Shown: one piece after another, positions 8,246 through 16,554 of the stretch | How positions within the stretch are numbered: position 1 is the stretch's first letter | Layout of the letters: each line of letters begins with the position of its first letter | NCBI GenBank assembly: GCA_014239155.1 | Contig: JAAZZQ010000040.1 | Location: 1-64,000 of the forward strand | Reading direction: 5' to 3' | From: Lachnospiraceae bacterium | Lineage (GTDB): Bacteria > Bacillota > Clostridia > Lachnospirales > Lachnospiraceae | DNA length: 64,000 nt | Translations under genes and position numbers: made by a program | The notes under the pieces: generated by a model | Databases searched by the model: none | What the model saw: only the letters and a program-made list of their open reading frames with translations | What the model was told of the DNA's origin: nothing

Positions 8246-9020
8246 ACAATTTCTGTCCTCCTTTCCCATAAAGCCAGAACAGGATTATGCCGCCAAAACC
8301 TAAATACAACACCTGTGCCAGCAAAATTTCCAGATATTTTTCTACGCTAAAATCCACAATCAGCTTTGCCGGACCATAACAGACCGTATAAATAGGCGTA
8401 AGCTTTAACATTGGCTGCAACGCTACTGGAAAAATCTCCACAGGAAAGATGGTTCCCACCACTAAAATTAGCTTGTCATACAACCATTGAAACGGATTAG
8501 CATCCTCAATCCAAAACGAAAGCATACTGATACACAATTTAAACACTGCATGAATTGTCATACCAAGTATGATGCAGGGTACTACTGCCACAATCGTTAT
8601 CCAATGAAAATTGGGAATCCCTCCCACCATTGTAATTCCAATCACTATGGTAAGCCCTATGTACATTGACAACTGTATGTTCCATTCCCCTGTATATTTC
8701 GCAAGAATATAGAGTGGATAATAGTATGGCTTATTTACCAGATAGGCAATATTTCCGCCACGAATATCCGCCGATACCTGTTCTCTTATTGTGGAAGAAC
8801 GGGCGCCAAACCATATCATCTCTGTTATCATAACATACCATATCATCTGTTCCTTTGTATATCCTGCAATTAGATCATCTGGTGCCGCATACATATAATT
8901 CCACAGATGAATAAACACAAAGATTATCATAAAATAACTAATAAATCCCATTGCAATATTGGCAGCGTACTGCAAATTTTCTATTAAAACGGATCTATAA
9001 ATAACCATATATTTTTTCAT
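8229..9020 (-). CDS. ABC-2 type exporter permease, subunit 1
   Basis: The product is 263 residues with about six hydrophobic helices and an aromatic-rich N-terminal helix (MKKYMVIYRSVLIENLQYAA). The start ATGA (9017-9020) overlaps the stop of the ATPase gene, and its own end overlaps the next permease gene by 17 nt, so the three genes are tightly coupled. It pairs with the 7448-8245 product to form the membrane channel of an ABC exporter. An internal conserved-looking segment (DIRGGNIAYLVNKPYYYP) matches the RxG-x-(I/L)-(D/A)-xx-L-x-(K/R)-P motif common in this permease group, and the partner has a similar ISGKLDAYLVQPKN. Confidence 0.88.
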   Translation of the reverse strand: MKKYMVIYRSVLIENLQYAANIAMGFISYFMIIFVFIHLWNYMYAAPDDLIAGYTKEQMIWYVMITEMIWFGARSSTIREQVSADIRGGNIAYLVNKPYYYPLYILAKYTGEWNIQLSMYIGLTIVIGITMVGGIPNFHWITIVAVVPCIILGMTIHAVFKLCISMLSFWIEDANPFQWLYDKLILVVGTIFPVEIFPVALQPMLKLTPIYTVCYGPAKLIVDFSVEKYLEILLAQVLYLGFGGIILFWLYGKGGQKLYVNGG

Positions 9021-10009
9021 AAACCGTCTACCTTCCCCTCTGCCTTATAGATTTCCATAATAATGTTTTCCAATGGAACGTTTGTGATATTGATGTCCTC
9101 CACATACTCTGTGTCAATGTTGTGTAGCGCATCCGCAATCTTTATCACAGTCGTGTCAACCTCAAATTTGACATTGCCACCTTTTCTCTTTCTTATGGTT
9201 ATCCCATCCATAGACGGCAACTTCACTTCATCCTGCAATTTCACTTCCACAATCTTTTTGTTTAGATAATGATATTTCAAATGCTCCATCGAATCATCAA
9301 GCACAATCTGTCCAGTATTTACAATAATAATACGCTTACAAAGTTTCTCAATATCTCCAATATCATGACTGGTCAGAAAAATTGTTGTGTGTAACTCCCT
9401 GTTCATCTGTTTAATCAATCTGCGGATATTTTCTTTTACAACTGGATCGAGTCCAATTGTTGGCTCATCCAAAAATAAAATTTTGGGTTTATGAATGAGT
9501 GATGCCACAATCTCACATCGAATGCGCTGTCCTAATGACAAATTCCGAACTGGTGTATTGATAAATTCACCAAGCTCAAAAATATCTGCAAGTTCCTTGA
9601 TACGCGCCTCTACGGCATCGTTTGTCAAATCATAGATTGCACCAAAAAAATGAAAATTATCATACGGCGTCAAGTGTGTCCAAAGCTGCTCTTTTTGACC
9701 AAATACTGTTCCTATCTGATAGGCAAGTTGCCTTCTCTTTCGCACTGGGTCAATCCCTAACACTTCCACTCTACCATTATCAGGATACAAAATGCCTGTA
9801 AGCATCTTAATTGTCGTGCTCTTTCCAGCTCCATTTGGACCAATAAATGCAAGAATTTCTCCTTCCTCCACGCCAAATGATACATTGTTTACTGCGCAAA
9901 TTTTCTCTGTCTGCGGGTGAAAAATAGCTCTAATGCTACCGCGCATTCCTTTTTCCTTGTGTTTCACGTGAAAATTCTTGGATAACCCTTCCACTTCAAT
10001 TGCCTTCAT
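9017..10009 (-). CDS. ABC transporter ATP-binding protein
   Basis: The product is 330 residues. Walker A is GPNGAGKST (57-65), the ABC signature is NLSLGQRIRCE and Walker B is ILFLDEPTIGLD, with the switch His in TSHD. An insertion before Walker A (HVKHKEKGMRGSIRAIFHPQ) is characteristic of the daunorubicin/DUF990-type ATPases that pair with two ABC-2 permeases. The roughly 90-residue C-terminal extension is also usual for that group. GGAGG precedes the ATG by 8 nt. It energises export through the two permeases encoded immediately downstream. A terminator at 10047-10093 separates it from the small-ORF transcript upstream, so the exporter may be read partly by readthrough. Confidence 0.93.
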   Translation of the reverse strand: MKAIEVEGLSKNFHVKHKEKGMRGSIRAIFHPQTEKICAVNNVSFGVEEGEILAFIGPNGAGKSTTIKMLTGILYPDNGRVEVLGIDPVRKRRQLAYQIGTVFGQKEQLWTHLTPYDNFHFFGAIYDLTNDAVEARIKELADIFELGEFINTPVRNLSLGQRIRCEIVASLIHKPKILFLDEPTIGLDPVVKENIRRLIKQMNRELHTTIFLTSHDIGDIEKLCKRIIIVNTGQIVLDDSMEHLKYHYLNKKIVEVKLQDEVKLPSMDGITIRKRKGGNVKFEVDTTVIKIADALHNIDTEYVEDINITNVPLENIIMEIYKAEGKVDGL

Positions 10010-10046
10010 TGCCTATCCCTCCTTAAAAAATATTAATAAAATATAA

Positions 10047-10093
10047 AAAACCGCTATGTTACATACAATTTAATGTATATACCATGCGGTTTT
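10047..10093 (-). terminator. Intrinsic terminator of the small-ORF transcript
   Basis: On the minus strand AAAACCGC pairs with GCGGTTTT, with inner pairing ATACAT/GTATGT, followed by a T-rich run. The stop codon of the 42-codon ORF (10070-10072) lies in the loop. It sits between the small ORFs and the ABC operon and may act as terminator or attenuator for the exporter. Confidence 0.7.
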
Positions 10094-10198
10094 CCTTCTA
10101 TAAAATAAATTATGACATTTATCACAATATACAACCTGTCTGTCACAATCTCTTTTGATGTCCGCATAGCCAAATAAGACCTTTCGCCCTACAGCCAT
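10070..10198 (-). CDS. Small Cys-rich protein of 42 residues, unknown
   Basis: The frame starts at ATG 10198 and ends at TAA 10070. It encodes MAVGRKVLFGYADI, then a basic and acidic stretch with Cys18, then YCDKCHNLFYRRKTAWYIH. The C-x-x-C pair (25 and 28) plus His29 and Cys18 suggests a small zinc-binding knuckle. The ribosome binding site is weak (GGTGT), so translation may depend on the preceding 25-codon ORF, which stops 25 nt upstream. Support comes from its place between a good promoter, a structured leader and a terminator, and from its protein-like composition. I do not recognise the family with certainty. Confidence 0.5.
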   Translation of the reverse strand: MAVGRKVLFGYADIKRDCDRQVVYCDKCHNLFYRRKTAWYIH

Positions 10199-10223
10199 GC
10201 ATTACACCGATTGTTTATCAGGT

Positions 10224-10301
10224 TTATTTTGTGGCTGTGTGATGAAAAATCTGATAGTACTGCATCATCAAAATAAATAGTCCAGTATTGTGCTTTAACA
10301 T
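10224..10301 (-). CDS. Leader-type small ORF of 25 residues
   Basis: The ATG at 10301 has a good ribosome binding site (CAGGAG, 7-8 nt spacing). The 25 residues begin MLKHNTGLFILMMQYYQ and end with an HHTATK tail. It lies at the 3' end of a folded leader and just before the 42-codon ORF. It could be a real micro-protein or a leader peptide whose translation opens the second ORF. Nothing in it names a function. Confidence 0.45.
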   Translation of the reverse strand: MLKHNTGLFILMMQYYQIFHHTATK

Positions 10302-10489
10302 ATTATTGTCTCCTGTTTTATAATCGTTACAATTCATGGCCTAGAGGGCTGCTCATAGCAATGATTTGGGCGATATTAAAAGTTCTGCTTCGTAAAAACC
10401 GCCCCTCATTTTTAAATTATATTCTCACGGAATGCGCAGTTTATGTGCATTCCTGCCCATGAATCGCAACTTGTAATCTTCTTAAAATT
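10302..10489 (-). ncRNA. Structured 5' leader RNA (unassigned)
   Basis: From the predicted start near 10489, the transcript has about 188 nt before the first small ORF. Hairpin 1 is GGAATGC/GCATTCC (10453-10447 with 10435-10429). Further on, GAGGGGCGG (10407-10399) can pair with CGCCC (10372-10368) or with CCCTC (10348-10344), giving alternative long-range stems. Long folded leaders before very small ORFs occur in cold-shock and metabolite-controlled genes. I cannot match this one to a named class. Confidence 0.45.
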
Positions 10490-10495
10490 TTTGTT

Positions 10496-10524
10496 AGTAT
10501 AGCACACGATATAGAAAAATGCAA
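10496..10524 (-). promoter_or_regulatory. Promoter of the small-ORF transcript
   Basis: TTGCAT (10519-10524) and TATACT (10496-10501) are separated by 17 bp, and the -10 is extended (TGC before it). Transcription would start near 10489, just behind the end of the GntR gene, showing that the small-ORF region is its own unit. Confidence 0.7.
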
Positions 10525-10535
10525 GCAAAAAAAAT

Positions 10536-11291
10536 TTACATACAAATCTCAATCCGAAATAACCCTGATGGGATATAATGCTTGCTTGAAACCAATATCT
10601 GCCCATCTATGTCCATGATCGTCTCCTGAACCAGCAAAAAAGAATTCTCCTCAGACAAAGTACAAGTGAGCGCCGTAAAATTTCCTGCAGTTGAATGCGA
10701 ACAAATGCGCCGAAAACAATTTTTCTGGTCATAGCACTGTCTCTCCAAATATTCTTGCAATTGGCTAGATTGATTTAGGTCAATTTTCTCTTCACCAATC
10801 CGTTCAATTGGAAGAAAACTTAGCGAGTACGCAAGTGGCATTTCCTTTTGTTTATACCAGCGATCTACAATAACTACAGCAGGAGTGTACTGTTTTAAGA
10901 CATCTAAAATTGATTTTGTGGGCGGTTCAATGCGAAATGCCATCTCCACAGTGTCTAGTTTCTCTGTACAATAAGAATAGACAGGGTGCTGCGGTGTCTT
11001 TATATGAGATTTCTCTTGTCTACTTTCTGATTGACTGCACACAAAATGTCCAACTCCTTGCACATTCCTTGTCATACCATCTTCTTGTAATAAGGTCAGT
11101 GCCTTCCGAAGTGTCATGCGGCTTACATCCAACTGTGCAGACAACACAGTCTCCGACGGAAGCCGAGAATCCGGCGGAAAAGTCCCGTTCTGAATCATCT
11201 CATAAAGCTGTTCATACACTCGAACATGTTTTAACTTGCTTTCTTTATTCTCTCTGTTTTCTTTATTCTCAATCTCTTCCTCTTTTATCAT
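10536..11291 (-). CDS. GntR-family regulator with UTRA effector domain
   Basis: The product is 251 residues. The ATG at 11291 is preferred because GGAG lies 6 nt upstream; the ATG at 11303 has no site. After a charged Glu/Lys/Asn leader, the GntR winged helix runs from about residue 20 (VYEQLYEMIQNG, then PSETVLSAQLDVSRMTLRKAL). The C-terminal two thirds fit the chorismate-lyase-like UTRA fold that binds a small effector, often a sugar or its phosphate. The gene is divergent from udp-nupC-deoB-deoC and is probably its repressor. TATACTTGTCTA (11307-11318) lies directly before its own start and related sites lie over the operon promoter, so autoregulation is likely. Confidence 0.9.
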   Translation of the reverse strand: MIKEEEIENKENRENKESKLKHVRVYEQLYEMIQNGTFPPDSRLPSETVLSAQLDVSRMTLRKALTLLQEDGMTRNVQGVGHFVCSQSESRQEKSHIKTPQHPVYSYCTEKLDTVEMAFRIEPPTKSILDVLKQYTPAVVIVDRWYKQKEMPLAYSLSFLPIERIGEEKIDLNQSSQLQEYLERQCYDQKNCFRRICSHSTAGNFTALTCTLSEENSFLLVQETIMDIDGQILVSSKHYIPSGLFRIEICM

Positions 11292-11306
11292 AGTATTCTC
11301 CATTTT

Positions 11307-11318
11307 TATACTTGTCTA
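11307..11318. promoter_or_regulatory. Candidate GntR operator at its own gene
   Basis: TATACTTGTCTA is close to the inverted form of TATACAAGTATA found in the operon promoter. A further half-match TATACAAGTA lies at 11426-11435. Position 16 bp before the regulator's ATG suits autorepression. Confidence 0.45.
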
Positions 11319-11472
11319 AAATATATTAATAATCTAAAACCAAAAATTATTTTTATTGTGCTTTATCCACACAACAACACAAGGAAAAAATATTGTATTA
11401 ATTTTTTCTGCCTATATTTTAAATGTATACAAGTAAAAAGTCAAGAAATGCAAACTATCTATCTGTATTTCT

Positions 11473-11601
11473 GTAACAGTTTAGCCCTTGGCTTCCTGTT
11501 ACAGACATCAAGCCATGCAAAACCACTTCTTGATGTATCTCTGCCACTACACAGTTTTACGGACTTTGCAGTAAATGCAAAGTCCTAGACTGAACTGTAA
11601 T
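11473..11601 (+). repeat. Family B MITE-like repeat, copy 2
   Basis: The ends are TAACAGTTTAG and CTGAACTGTAA. The interior holds CAAGCCATGCAAAACCACTT and TTGCAGTAAATGCAAAGTCC, shared with the copies at 1305-1475 and 58034-58184. It is inserted in the divergent region between the GntR gene and udp and has no ORF. Confidence 0.7.
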
Positions 11602-11683
11602 GTATTTCTATCTGTGTTTTTTTGATTATGCAATTTTTAAATTCAAAAGCAGAAAACCTTAGTGAATATCCACTAAAAACAGC

Positions 11684-11738
11684 TTGTATAATTTGTCTAA
11701 AAATACATCTTGTTTTTATACAAGTATAGTGTTATCAT
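11684..11738 (+). promoter_or_regulatory. Promoter and operators of the nucleoside operon
   Basis: TTGTTT (11710-11715) and TATCAT (11733-11738) are 17 bp apart. The spacer contains TATACAAGTATA (11717-11728), a near-perfect palindrome, and a second site TTGTATAATTTGTCTA lies just upstream (11684-11699). A repressor bound in the spacer would block RNA polymerase. The divergent GntR/UTRA protein is the obvious candidate. The leader to udp is about 145 nt. Confidence 0.65.
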
Positions 11739-11891
11739 TTATTTACAATCAAAACGTAAAAACAATAAACAAGTGAAATGTATCCCTATGTGCTTCTTTT
11801 ATTACAATAGCGTAACCTTTTACCTTATGTAAAAAAGAAACTGTATAAAAGAAACACTGGGCGTACATACTGCCAAAAGGAGGAAAAGAAT

Positions 11892-12671
11892 ATGCAGAAT
11901 TATTCAGGTGAAGTAGGTTTACAGTATCATTTACAGATTCGCCCGGGCGATGTTGGCCGCTATGTCATTTTACCCGGAGACCCCAAACGCTGCGAAAAAA
12001 TTGCAAAGCATTTTGATGATGCCAAGTTGGTTGCAGACAGCAGGGAATTTGTCACTTACACAGGAACACTCGACGGAGAAAAAGTGAGTGTGACTTCCAC
12101 TGGAATTGGCGGACCTTCTGCATCTATCGCGCTTGAAGAGCTGGTACTTTGTGGAGCAGACACCTTTATCCGCGTTGGTACTTGTGGCGGTATTGACCTA
12201 GAAGTCAAAGGCGGAGATATTGTGATTGCGACAGGCGCTATTCGCATGGAAGGCACAAGCCGCGAGTATGCACCAATCGAATATCCCGCAGTGGCGGATT
12301 TAGATGTGACAAATGCCCTTGTCGCAGCAAGTAAAGAATTAGGCAATCCCTATCACACTGGCGTCGTTCAGTGCAAAGACGCTTTCTATGGACAGCATGA
12401 GCCAGAGCGTATGCCTGTCAGCTATGAACTGTTAAACAAATGGGAAGCATGGAAACGCATGGGCTGTAAAGCCTCCGAAATGGAATCCGCAGCACTGTTT
12501 ATCGCGGCAAGTCATCTGCGTGTTCGCTGTGGCTCAAATTTCCTTGTTGTAGGCAATCAAGAAAGAAATGCCCTTGGCATGGAAAATCCAATTATACATG
12601 ACACAGAATCTGCAATTAAGACAGCCGTTCTTGCACTTCGCAAGCTTATTGCAGCAGACCGCGAAAAATAA
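11892..12671 (+). CDS. udp: Uridine phosphorylase
   Basis: The product is 259 residues and full length for the family. GGAGG precedes the ATG. It carries the nucleoside-phosphorylase signatures: the phosphate-binding loop [13 protein letters not shown], the ribose/phosphate motif [25 protein letters not shown] and the late [14 protein letters not shown] region that holds ribose and base. It splits uridine (and often deoxyuridine or thymidine) with phosphate to the base and (deoxy)ribose-1-phosphate in the cytosol. The product is the substrate of DeoB encoded two genes downstream, and uridine enters through NupC encoded next. Choice of Udp over DeoD-type purine phosphorylase rests on overall motif resemblance. 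Confidence 0.9.
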   Translation: MQNYSGEVGLQYHLQIRPGDVGRYVILPGDPKRCEKIAKHFDDAKLVADSREFVTYTGTLDGEKVSVTSTGIGGPSASIALEELVLCGADTFIRVGTCGGIDLEVKGGDIVIATGAIRMEGTSREYAPIEYPAVADLDVTNALVAASKELGNPYHTGVVQCKDAFYGQHEPERMPVSYELLNKWEAWKRMGCKASEMESAALFIAASHLRVRCGSNFLVVGNQERNALGMENPIIHDTESAIKTAVLALRKLIAADREK

Positions 12672-12700
12672 AGCCTCTGGGCAAACAGGAGGCACATTAT

Positions 12701-13900
12701 ATGAAACTACTACTAAATTTAATTGGTATTGTTGTAATTTTAGGGCTTATCTTCCTGCTCTCGTGGGACCGCAAAAGTATTCCTTGGAAAACAGTGCTCC
12801 GCGCAGTGTTAATCCAATTTGTCATCGCTGTATTATTGGTAAAAATACCGATTGGAAAAACCATTGTATCTGTGATTTCTAATGGAATTACCGCAATTAT
12901 CAACTGTGGACAGGAAGGTCTGTCATTTGTCTTTGGAAGTCTTGCGGACAGCGCATCATTAGGCGGTATCTTTATTGTGCAGACACTTGGCAATATTATC
13001 TTTGTGTCTGCACTTGTAAGTTTATTATACTATATTGGCGTATTAGGTTTTGTTGTGAAATGGATTGGAAAAGGTGTAGGAAAGCTTATGGGCACAACAG
13101 AAGTTGAAAGCTTTGTCGCTGTGGCAAATATGTTTCTGGGTCAGACAGACAGCCCTATTTTAGTGAGCAAATACATCAAGTCATTGACCGACAGTGAAAT
13201 CTTTGTTATTCTAGTCTCAGGAATGGGCAGCATGTCGGTATCGATTTTGGGCGGTTATCATGCACTTGGAATCCCTATGGATTATCTGCTGATTGCAAGT
13301 GCTATGGTTCCTGTCGGAAGTATTCTTGTTGCAAAAATGATTCTTCCACAAACAGAAGTTGCACAATCCATTACTGATGTTAAGATGGATAATAAAGGAA
13401 ACAACGCAAACGTTATTGACGCAATCGCTGAAGGTGCTTCCACAGGTATGCAAATGGTTATTTCTATCGCCGCATCTTTAGTTGGTATTATTGGCATTGT
13501 GGCAGTTGTAAATATGTTTCTAGGCTTTGCCGGAATCCGGTTAGAACAGATTTTTTCTTATCTATTTGCACCGTTTGGTTTCCTAATGGGCTTAAATGGA
13601 AGCGATGTGCTAATGGAAGGGTCTCTTCTTGGCAATAAACTGATTGTCAATGAATTTGTTGCCTTTCAGGATTTGGGTACGATACTCAGTTCCCTAGACA
13701 CCAGAACAGGTATGATTTGTGCTATCTCTCTATGTGGTTTTGCGAATCTGTCCAGCCTTGGCATTTGCGTGTCTGGTATCGCTGTACTCTGTCCCGAAAA
13801 AAAGAGTACCCTCTCCCGCCTTGTCTTTAAGGCAATGCTAGGCGGCATTTTTGTGAGTATGTTAAGTGCTATGATTGTAGGAATCATCATGCTGTTCTAA
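12701..13900 (+). CDS. nupC: NupC/CNT-family nucleoside transporter
   Basis: The product is 399 residues with a hydrophobic profile of eight to ten helices. GGAGG lies 8 nt upstream of the ATG. CNT motifs are visible: [20 protein letters not shown] (substrate and ion site), a central [16 protein letters not shown] hairpin, and late [10 protein letters not shown] and [11 protein letters not shown]. It imports nucleosides driven by Na+ or H+. It follows udp by 29 nt and feeds the same pathway. A family A repeat follows its stop before deoB, which could uncouple the second half of the operon. Confidence 0.92.
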   Translation: MKLLLNLIGIVVILGLIFLLSWDRKSIPWKTVLRAVLIQFVIAVLLVKIPIGKTIVSVISNGITAIINCGQEGLSFVFGSLADSASLGGIFIVQTLGNIIFVSALVSLLYYIGVLGFVVKWIGKGVGKLMGTTEVESFVAVANMFLGQTDSPILVSKYIKSLTDSEIFVILVSGMGSMSVSILGGYHALGIPMDYLLIASAMVPVGSILVAKMILPQTEVAQSITDVKMDNKGNNANVIDAIAEGASTGMQMVISIAASLVGIIGIVAVVNMFLGFAGIRLEQIFSYLFAPFGFLMGLNGSDVLMEGSLLGNKLIVNEFVAFQDLGTILSSLDTRTGMICAISLCGFANLSSLGICVSGIAVLCPEKKSTLSRLVFKAMLGGIFVSMLSAMIVGIIMLF

Positions 13901-13907
13901 ACCGAAC

Positions 13908-13999
13908 AATCGAGTAAGAAAGTCTTATCTTCCCTACTCGCCGCGCCGGGTGCCCGTCAGCTTGCTGACATATTTCATTTGGGCACCCGTGTGCATAAA
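13908..13999 (+). repeat. Family A two-hairpin repeat, copy 1
   Basis: Hairpin I is CGAGTAAGAAAG against CTTCCCTACTCG. Hairpin II has outer stem CGGGTGCCC/GGGCACCCG and inner stem GTCAGC/GCTGAC. The element ends in TGTGCATAAAA, directly before the deoB ribosome binding site. It lies inside an operon, so it is transcribed. Related copies are at 21061-21151, 39341-39433 and 41290-41402. Confidence 0.75.
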
Positions 14000-14015
14000 A
14001 AGGAGGAATCATTTT

Positions 14016-15215
14016 ATGGCGAAAATAAAAAAATACAATCGCATTTTTACAATTGTTATTGACTCCTTGGGCATTGGTGCCGCTGCTGATGCAGACGCCT
14101 ATGGTGACGCTGGAACAGATACACTGGGTCACATTGCTCAAAAAACAGAAAACTTTCATATTCCAAACCTTCAAAAGCTAGGAATTGCAAACTTACATTC
14201 TCTGCATAGTATCACACCTGTCGAGAACCCAACAGGATATTTTGCAAGGCTGCATGAGGCGAGCACTGGAAAAGACACAATGACAGGACATTGGGAAATG
14301 ATGGGATTGCACATTACAAAACCATTTCAGACTTTTACAGAAACTGGATTTCCAAAAGAACTATTAGACGAACTGTCTGCACGCACAGGGCACACCATTA
14401 TTGGAAACAAGAGCGCAAGTGGCACAGAAATACTTGACGAACTTGCTGAGGAGGAGATTGCCACAGGACATATGATTGTCTATACCTCCGCGGATTCTGT
14501 ACTTCAGATTTGTGGAAATGAGGAGACATTTGGACTGGAAGAACTCTATCGCTGCTGTGAGATTGCGCGAGAATTGACGATGCGAGACGAATGGAAAGTG
14601 GGGCGTGTGATCGCTAGACCTTATGTCGGAAAGAAAAAAGGCGAGTTTGTGCGCACAAGCAATCGCCATGACTATGCGCTAAAGCCTTATGGAAAAACTG
14701 TTTTAAATGCACTGAAAGACGCTGGATTTGATGTTATCTCCGTCGGAAAAATATATGATATTTTTGACGGTGAAGGGCTTACAGAATCCAACAAGTCCAA
14801 AAGTTCTGTGCATGGCATGGAACAAGCCATTGAAATTGCACAAAGGACATTCCAAGGACTTTGTTTTGTAAATCTTGTGGATTTTGACGCCCTTTGGGGA
14901 CACCGCCGAAATGTGGCAGGTTATGCACAAGAGCTTGAAAAATTTGATGTAAAACTTGGTGAATTTTTAAAGTATCTCAAAAATGATGACTTGCTAATTA
15001 TCACAGCGGACCACGGAAACGACCCAACGCATACAGGGACAGACCACACGCGAGAAGATGTTCCATTTGTCGCTTACTCACCTTCCTTTACAGAAAACGG
15101 CAAACTAGAAGATTCTTCTACTTTTGCTGTGATTGGCGCCACAATTGCTGACAATTTTGGCGTGTCAATGCCTGATGGCACAATTGGTCATTCCTTGCTT
15201 GCTCAATTAAAATAA
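14016..15215 (+). CDS. deoB: Phosphopentomutase
   Basis: The product is 399 residues. The ATG at 14016 is chosen because GGAGG lies 9 nt before it; the upstream ORF extension runs through the repeat. It belongs to the alkaline-phosphatase superfamily: the early metal Asp in [13 protein letters not shown], the [14 protein letters not shown] loop with the phosphorylated Thr, and the late [11 protein letters not shown] and [20 protein letters not shown] metal motifs are all present. It interconverts (deoxy)ribose-1-phosphate and -5-phosphate with Mn2+. It takes the product of Udp and passes deoxyribose-5-phosphate to DeoC, encoded 30 nt downstream. Confidence 0.96.
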   Translation: MAKIKKYNRIFTIVIDSLGIGAAADADAYGDAGTDTLGHIAQKTENFHIPNLQKLGIANLHSLHSITPVENPTGYFARLHEASTGKDTMTGHWEMMGLHITKPFQTFTETGFPKELLDELSARTGHTIIGNKSASGTEILDELAEEEIATGHMIVYTSADSVLQICGNEETFGLEELYRCCEIARELTMRDEWKVGRVIARPYVGKKKGEFVRTSNRHDYALKPYGKTVLNALKDAGFDVISVGKIYDIFDGEGLTESNKSKSSVHGMEQAIEIAQRTFQGLCFVNLVDFDALWGHRRNVAGYAQELEKFDVKLGEFLKYLKNDDLLIITADHGNDPTHTGTDHTREDVPFVAYSPSFTENGKLEDSSTFAVIGATIADNFGVSMPDGTIGHSLLAQLK

Positions 15216-15245
15216 TTGTAGAAAATGATTAGAAAGGATAATCTT

Positions 15246-15914
15246 ATGGATAAAAAAGAACTTTTAAAAACAGTGGACCACACACTGCTTACACAAACTG
15301 CCACATGGGCAGAAATCCGTCAGATTCTTGATGATGGTATGGCTTATGGCACCGCATCTGCGTGTATTCCTGCTGCCTATGTCAAACAGGCTGCAACGTA
15401 TGTAGATGGAAAACTACCAATCTGTACTGTGATTGGTTTCCCAAACGGCTATCATACCACTGCTGTCAAAGTCTATGAAACAAAAGACGCTATCGCAAAC
15501 GGCGCGACGGAAATTGATATGGTTATTAATATAGGTTGGCTAAAAGACGGGCGATACCAAGAACTTGAAGACGAAATTCGCCAGATTCATAAAGCCTGCG
15601 ATGGTAAAATTTTAAAGGTTATTATTGAAACCTGCCTGCTCACGGAAGAGGAAAAAATCAAAATGTGCGAGATTGTCACAAATGCGGGCGCGGAATATAT
15701 CAAAACTTCCACAGGATTTTCCACTGCGGGCGCTACCTTTGCAGATGTCAAACTAATGCGGGAACATGTTGGAAAAGATGTAAAAGTTAAGGCAGCCGGC
15801 GGTATTGCCTCTCTTGACGACGCTGAGGAATTTCTCCGTCTAGGGGCAGATCGTCTAGGAACAAGCAGAATCATTAAACTCATTAAAAATACAGACAATG
15901 GCTCTGGCTATTAA
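15246..15914 (+). CDS. deoC: Deoxyribose-phosphate aldolase
   Basis: The product is 222 residues from the ATG at 15246 (AAAGGA upstream), the usual length. Class I aldolase features are present: [14 protein letters not shown] at the start, [10 protein letters not shown]-like [27 protein letters not shown], the Schiff-base region [14 protein letters not shown] and [14 protein letters not shown]. It cleaves deoxyribose-5-phosphate to acetaldehyde and glyceraldehyde-3-phosphate, which enters glycolysis. It is the last gene of the nucleoside operon and is followed by a strong hairpin (15921-15954). Confidence 0.96.
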   Translation: MDKKELLKTVDHTLLTQTATWAEIRQILDDGMAYGTASACIPAAYVKQAATYVDGKLPICTVIGFPNGYHTTAVKVYETKDAIANGATEIDMVINIGWLKDGRYQELEDEIRQIHKACDGKILKVIIETCLLTEEEKIKMCEIVTNAGAEYIKTSTGFSTAGATFADVKLMREHVGKDVKVKAAGGIASLDDAEEFLRLGADRLGTSRIIKLIKNTDNGSGY

Positions 15915-15920
15915 GAAGCA

Positions 15921-15954
15921 AATCGAGCAGGGAAGGTTACTTCCCTACTCGATT
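15921..15954. terminator. Convergent bidirectional terminator hairpin
   Basis: AATCGAGCAGGGAAG and CTTCCCTACTCGATT pair around a 4-base loop with a single C/A mismatch. It lies at the meeting point of deoC and the kinase-like gene, whose stop codon is inside the right arm. T runs are poor on both sides. The stem is the same sequence as hairpin I of family A, so it may derive from that repeat. Confidence 0.65.
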
Positions 15955-16541
15955 CGTCTTCTGTCAATATAATCAATCAACATTTCAACTGTTCCATCTA
16001 CGCCTAACTTACTGCTGTTAATAGAAATATCGTAATTTCGCGAAGCACCCCATTTTCCTGTGCAGAAACTATTATGATAACGTCTGCGTTTCCAATCTTT
16101 CTCACGAATTTTTTTCACCGCCTGATTCTTTGACAGCTCATACAAACGCATAATGCGTTCCACTTTCTTATCTATATCGCCAAGCACAAAGATTGTTACT
16201 AGACTGTCAAACTCTTTTAAAATGGTCTCGCTACACCTGCCGACAATCACAAAAGAATCCCCCGATAATGCCCTGTTTTTTAGATACTGAAACTGCATTT
16301 GATACAAGTTTTCCTCTGGTGAACTGCTGTAGCCGCGCACTGTTCTAGAAGACAATCTATTTTTATGCTTTTCATCTAACTCTTTCCAATGTTCCATATC
16401 CATATTTTTCTCTGCTGCAATCTCATCAAGCAGATTGTGGTCAAGCAATGGGATTTTATAGTGTTTTGACAATTTTTCTGCAATCTCATGTCCGCCACTT
16501 CCATACTCTCTGCCCACTGAGATAATTAACTGCTTTTCCAT
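15945..16541 (-). CDS. Cytidylate-kinase-like P-loop kinase
   Basis: The product is 198 residues from the ATG at 16541, which has GGGAGG 8 nt upstream. The N-terminus IISVGREYGSGGHEIAEKL is the P-loop variant of the cytidylate-kinase-like family (AAA_26, PF13189). FVIVGRCSETIL and the basic RIREKDWKRRRYHN-type segment (here KKIREKDWKRRRYHN) are family hallmarks. These proteins are distinct from true Cmk and their substrate is not established. The gene starts 13 nt after the permease gene 16555-17910, so the two form an operon. This suggests a role linked to transport. Confidence 0.85.
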   Translation of the reverse strand: MEKQLIISVGREYGSGGHEIAEKLSKHYKIPLLDHNLLDEIAAEKNMDMEHWKELDEKHKNRLSSRTVRGYSSSPEENLYQMQFQYLKNRALSGDSFVIVGRCSETILKEFDSLVTIFVLGDIDKKVERIMRLYELSKNQAVKKIREKDWKRRRYHNSFCTGKWGASRNYDISINSSKLGVDGTVEMLIDYIDRRRIE

Positions 16542-16554
16542 CGCATTCGCCTCC

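Noticed and set aside
10412-10606. 64-codon minus-strand ORF overlapping the GntR gene end and the small-ORF promoter
   Set aside because: It has no ribosome binding site and runs through the promoter and the GntR coding region in another frame; the promoter reading explains the sequence better.
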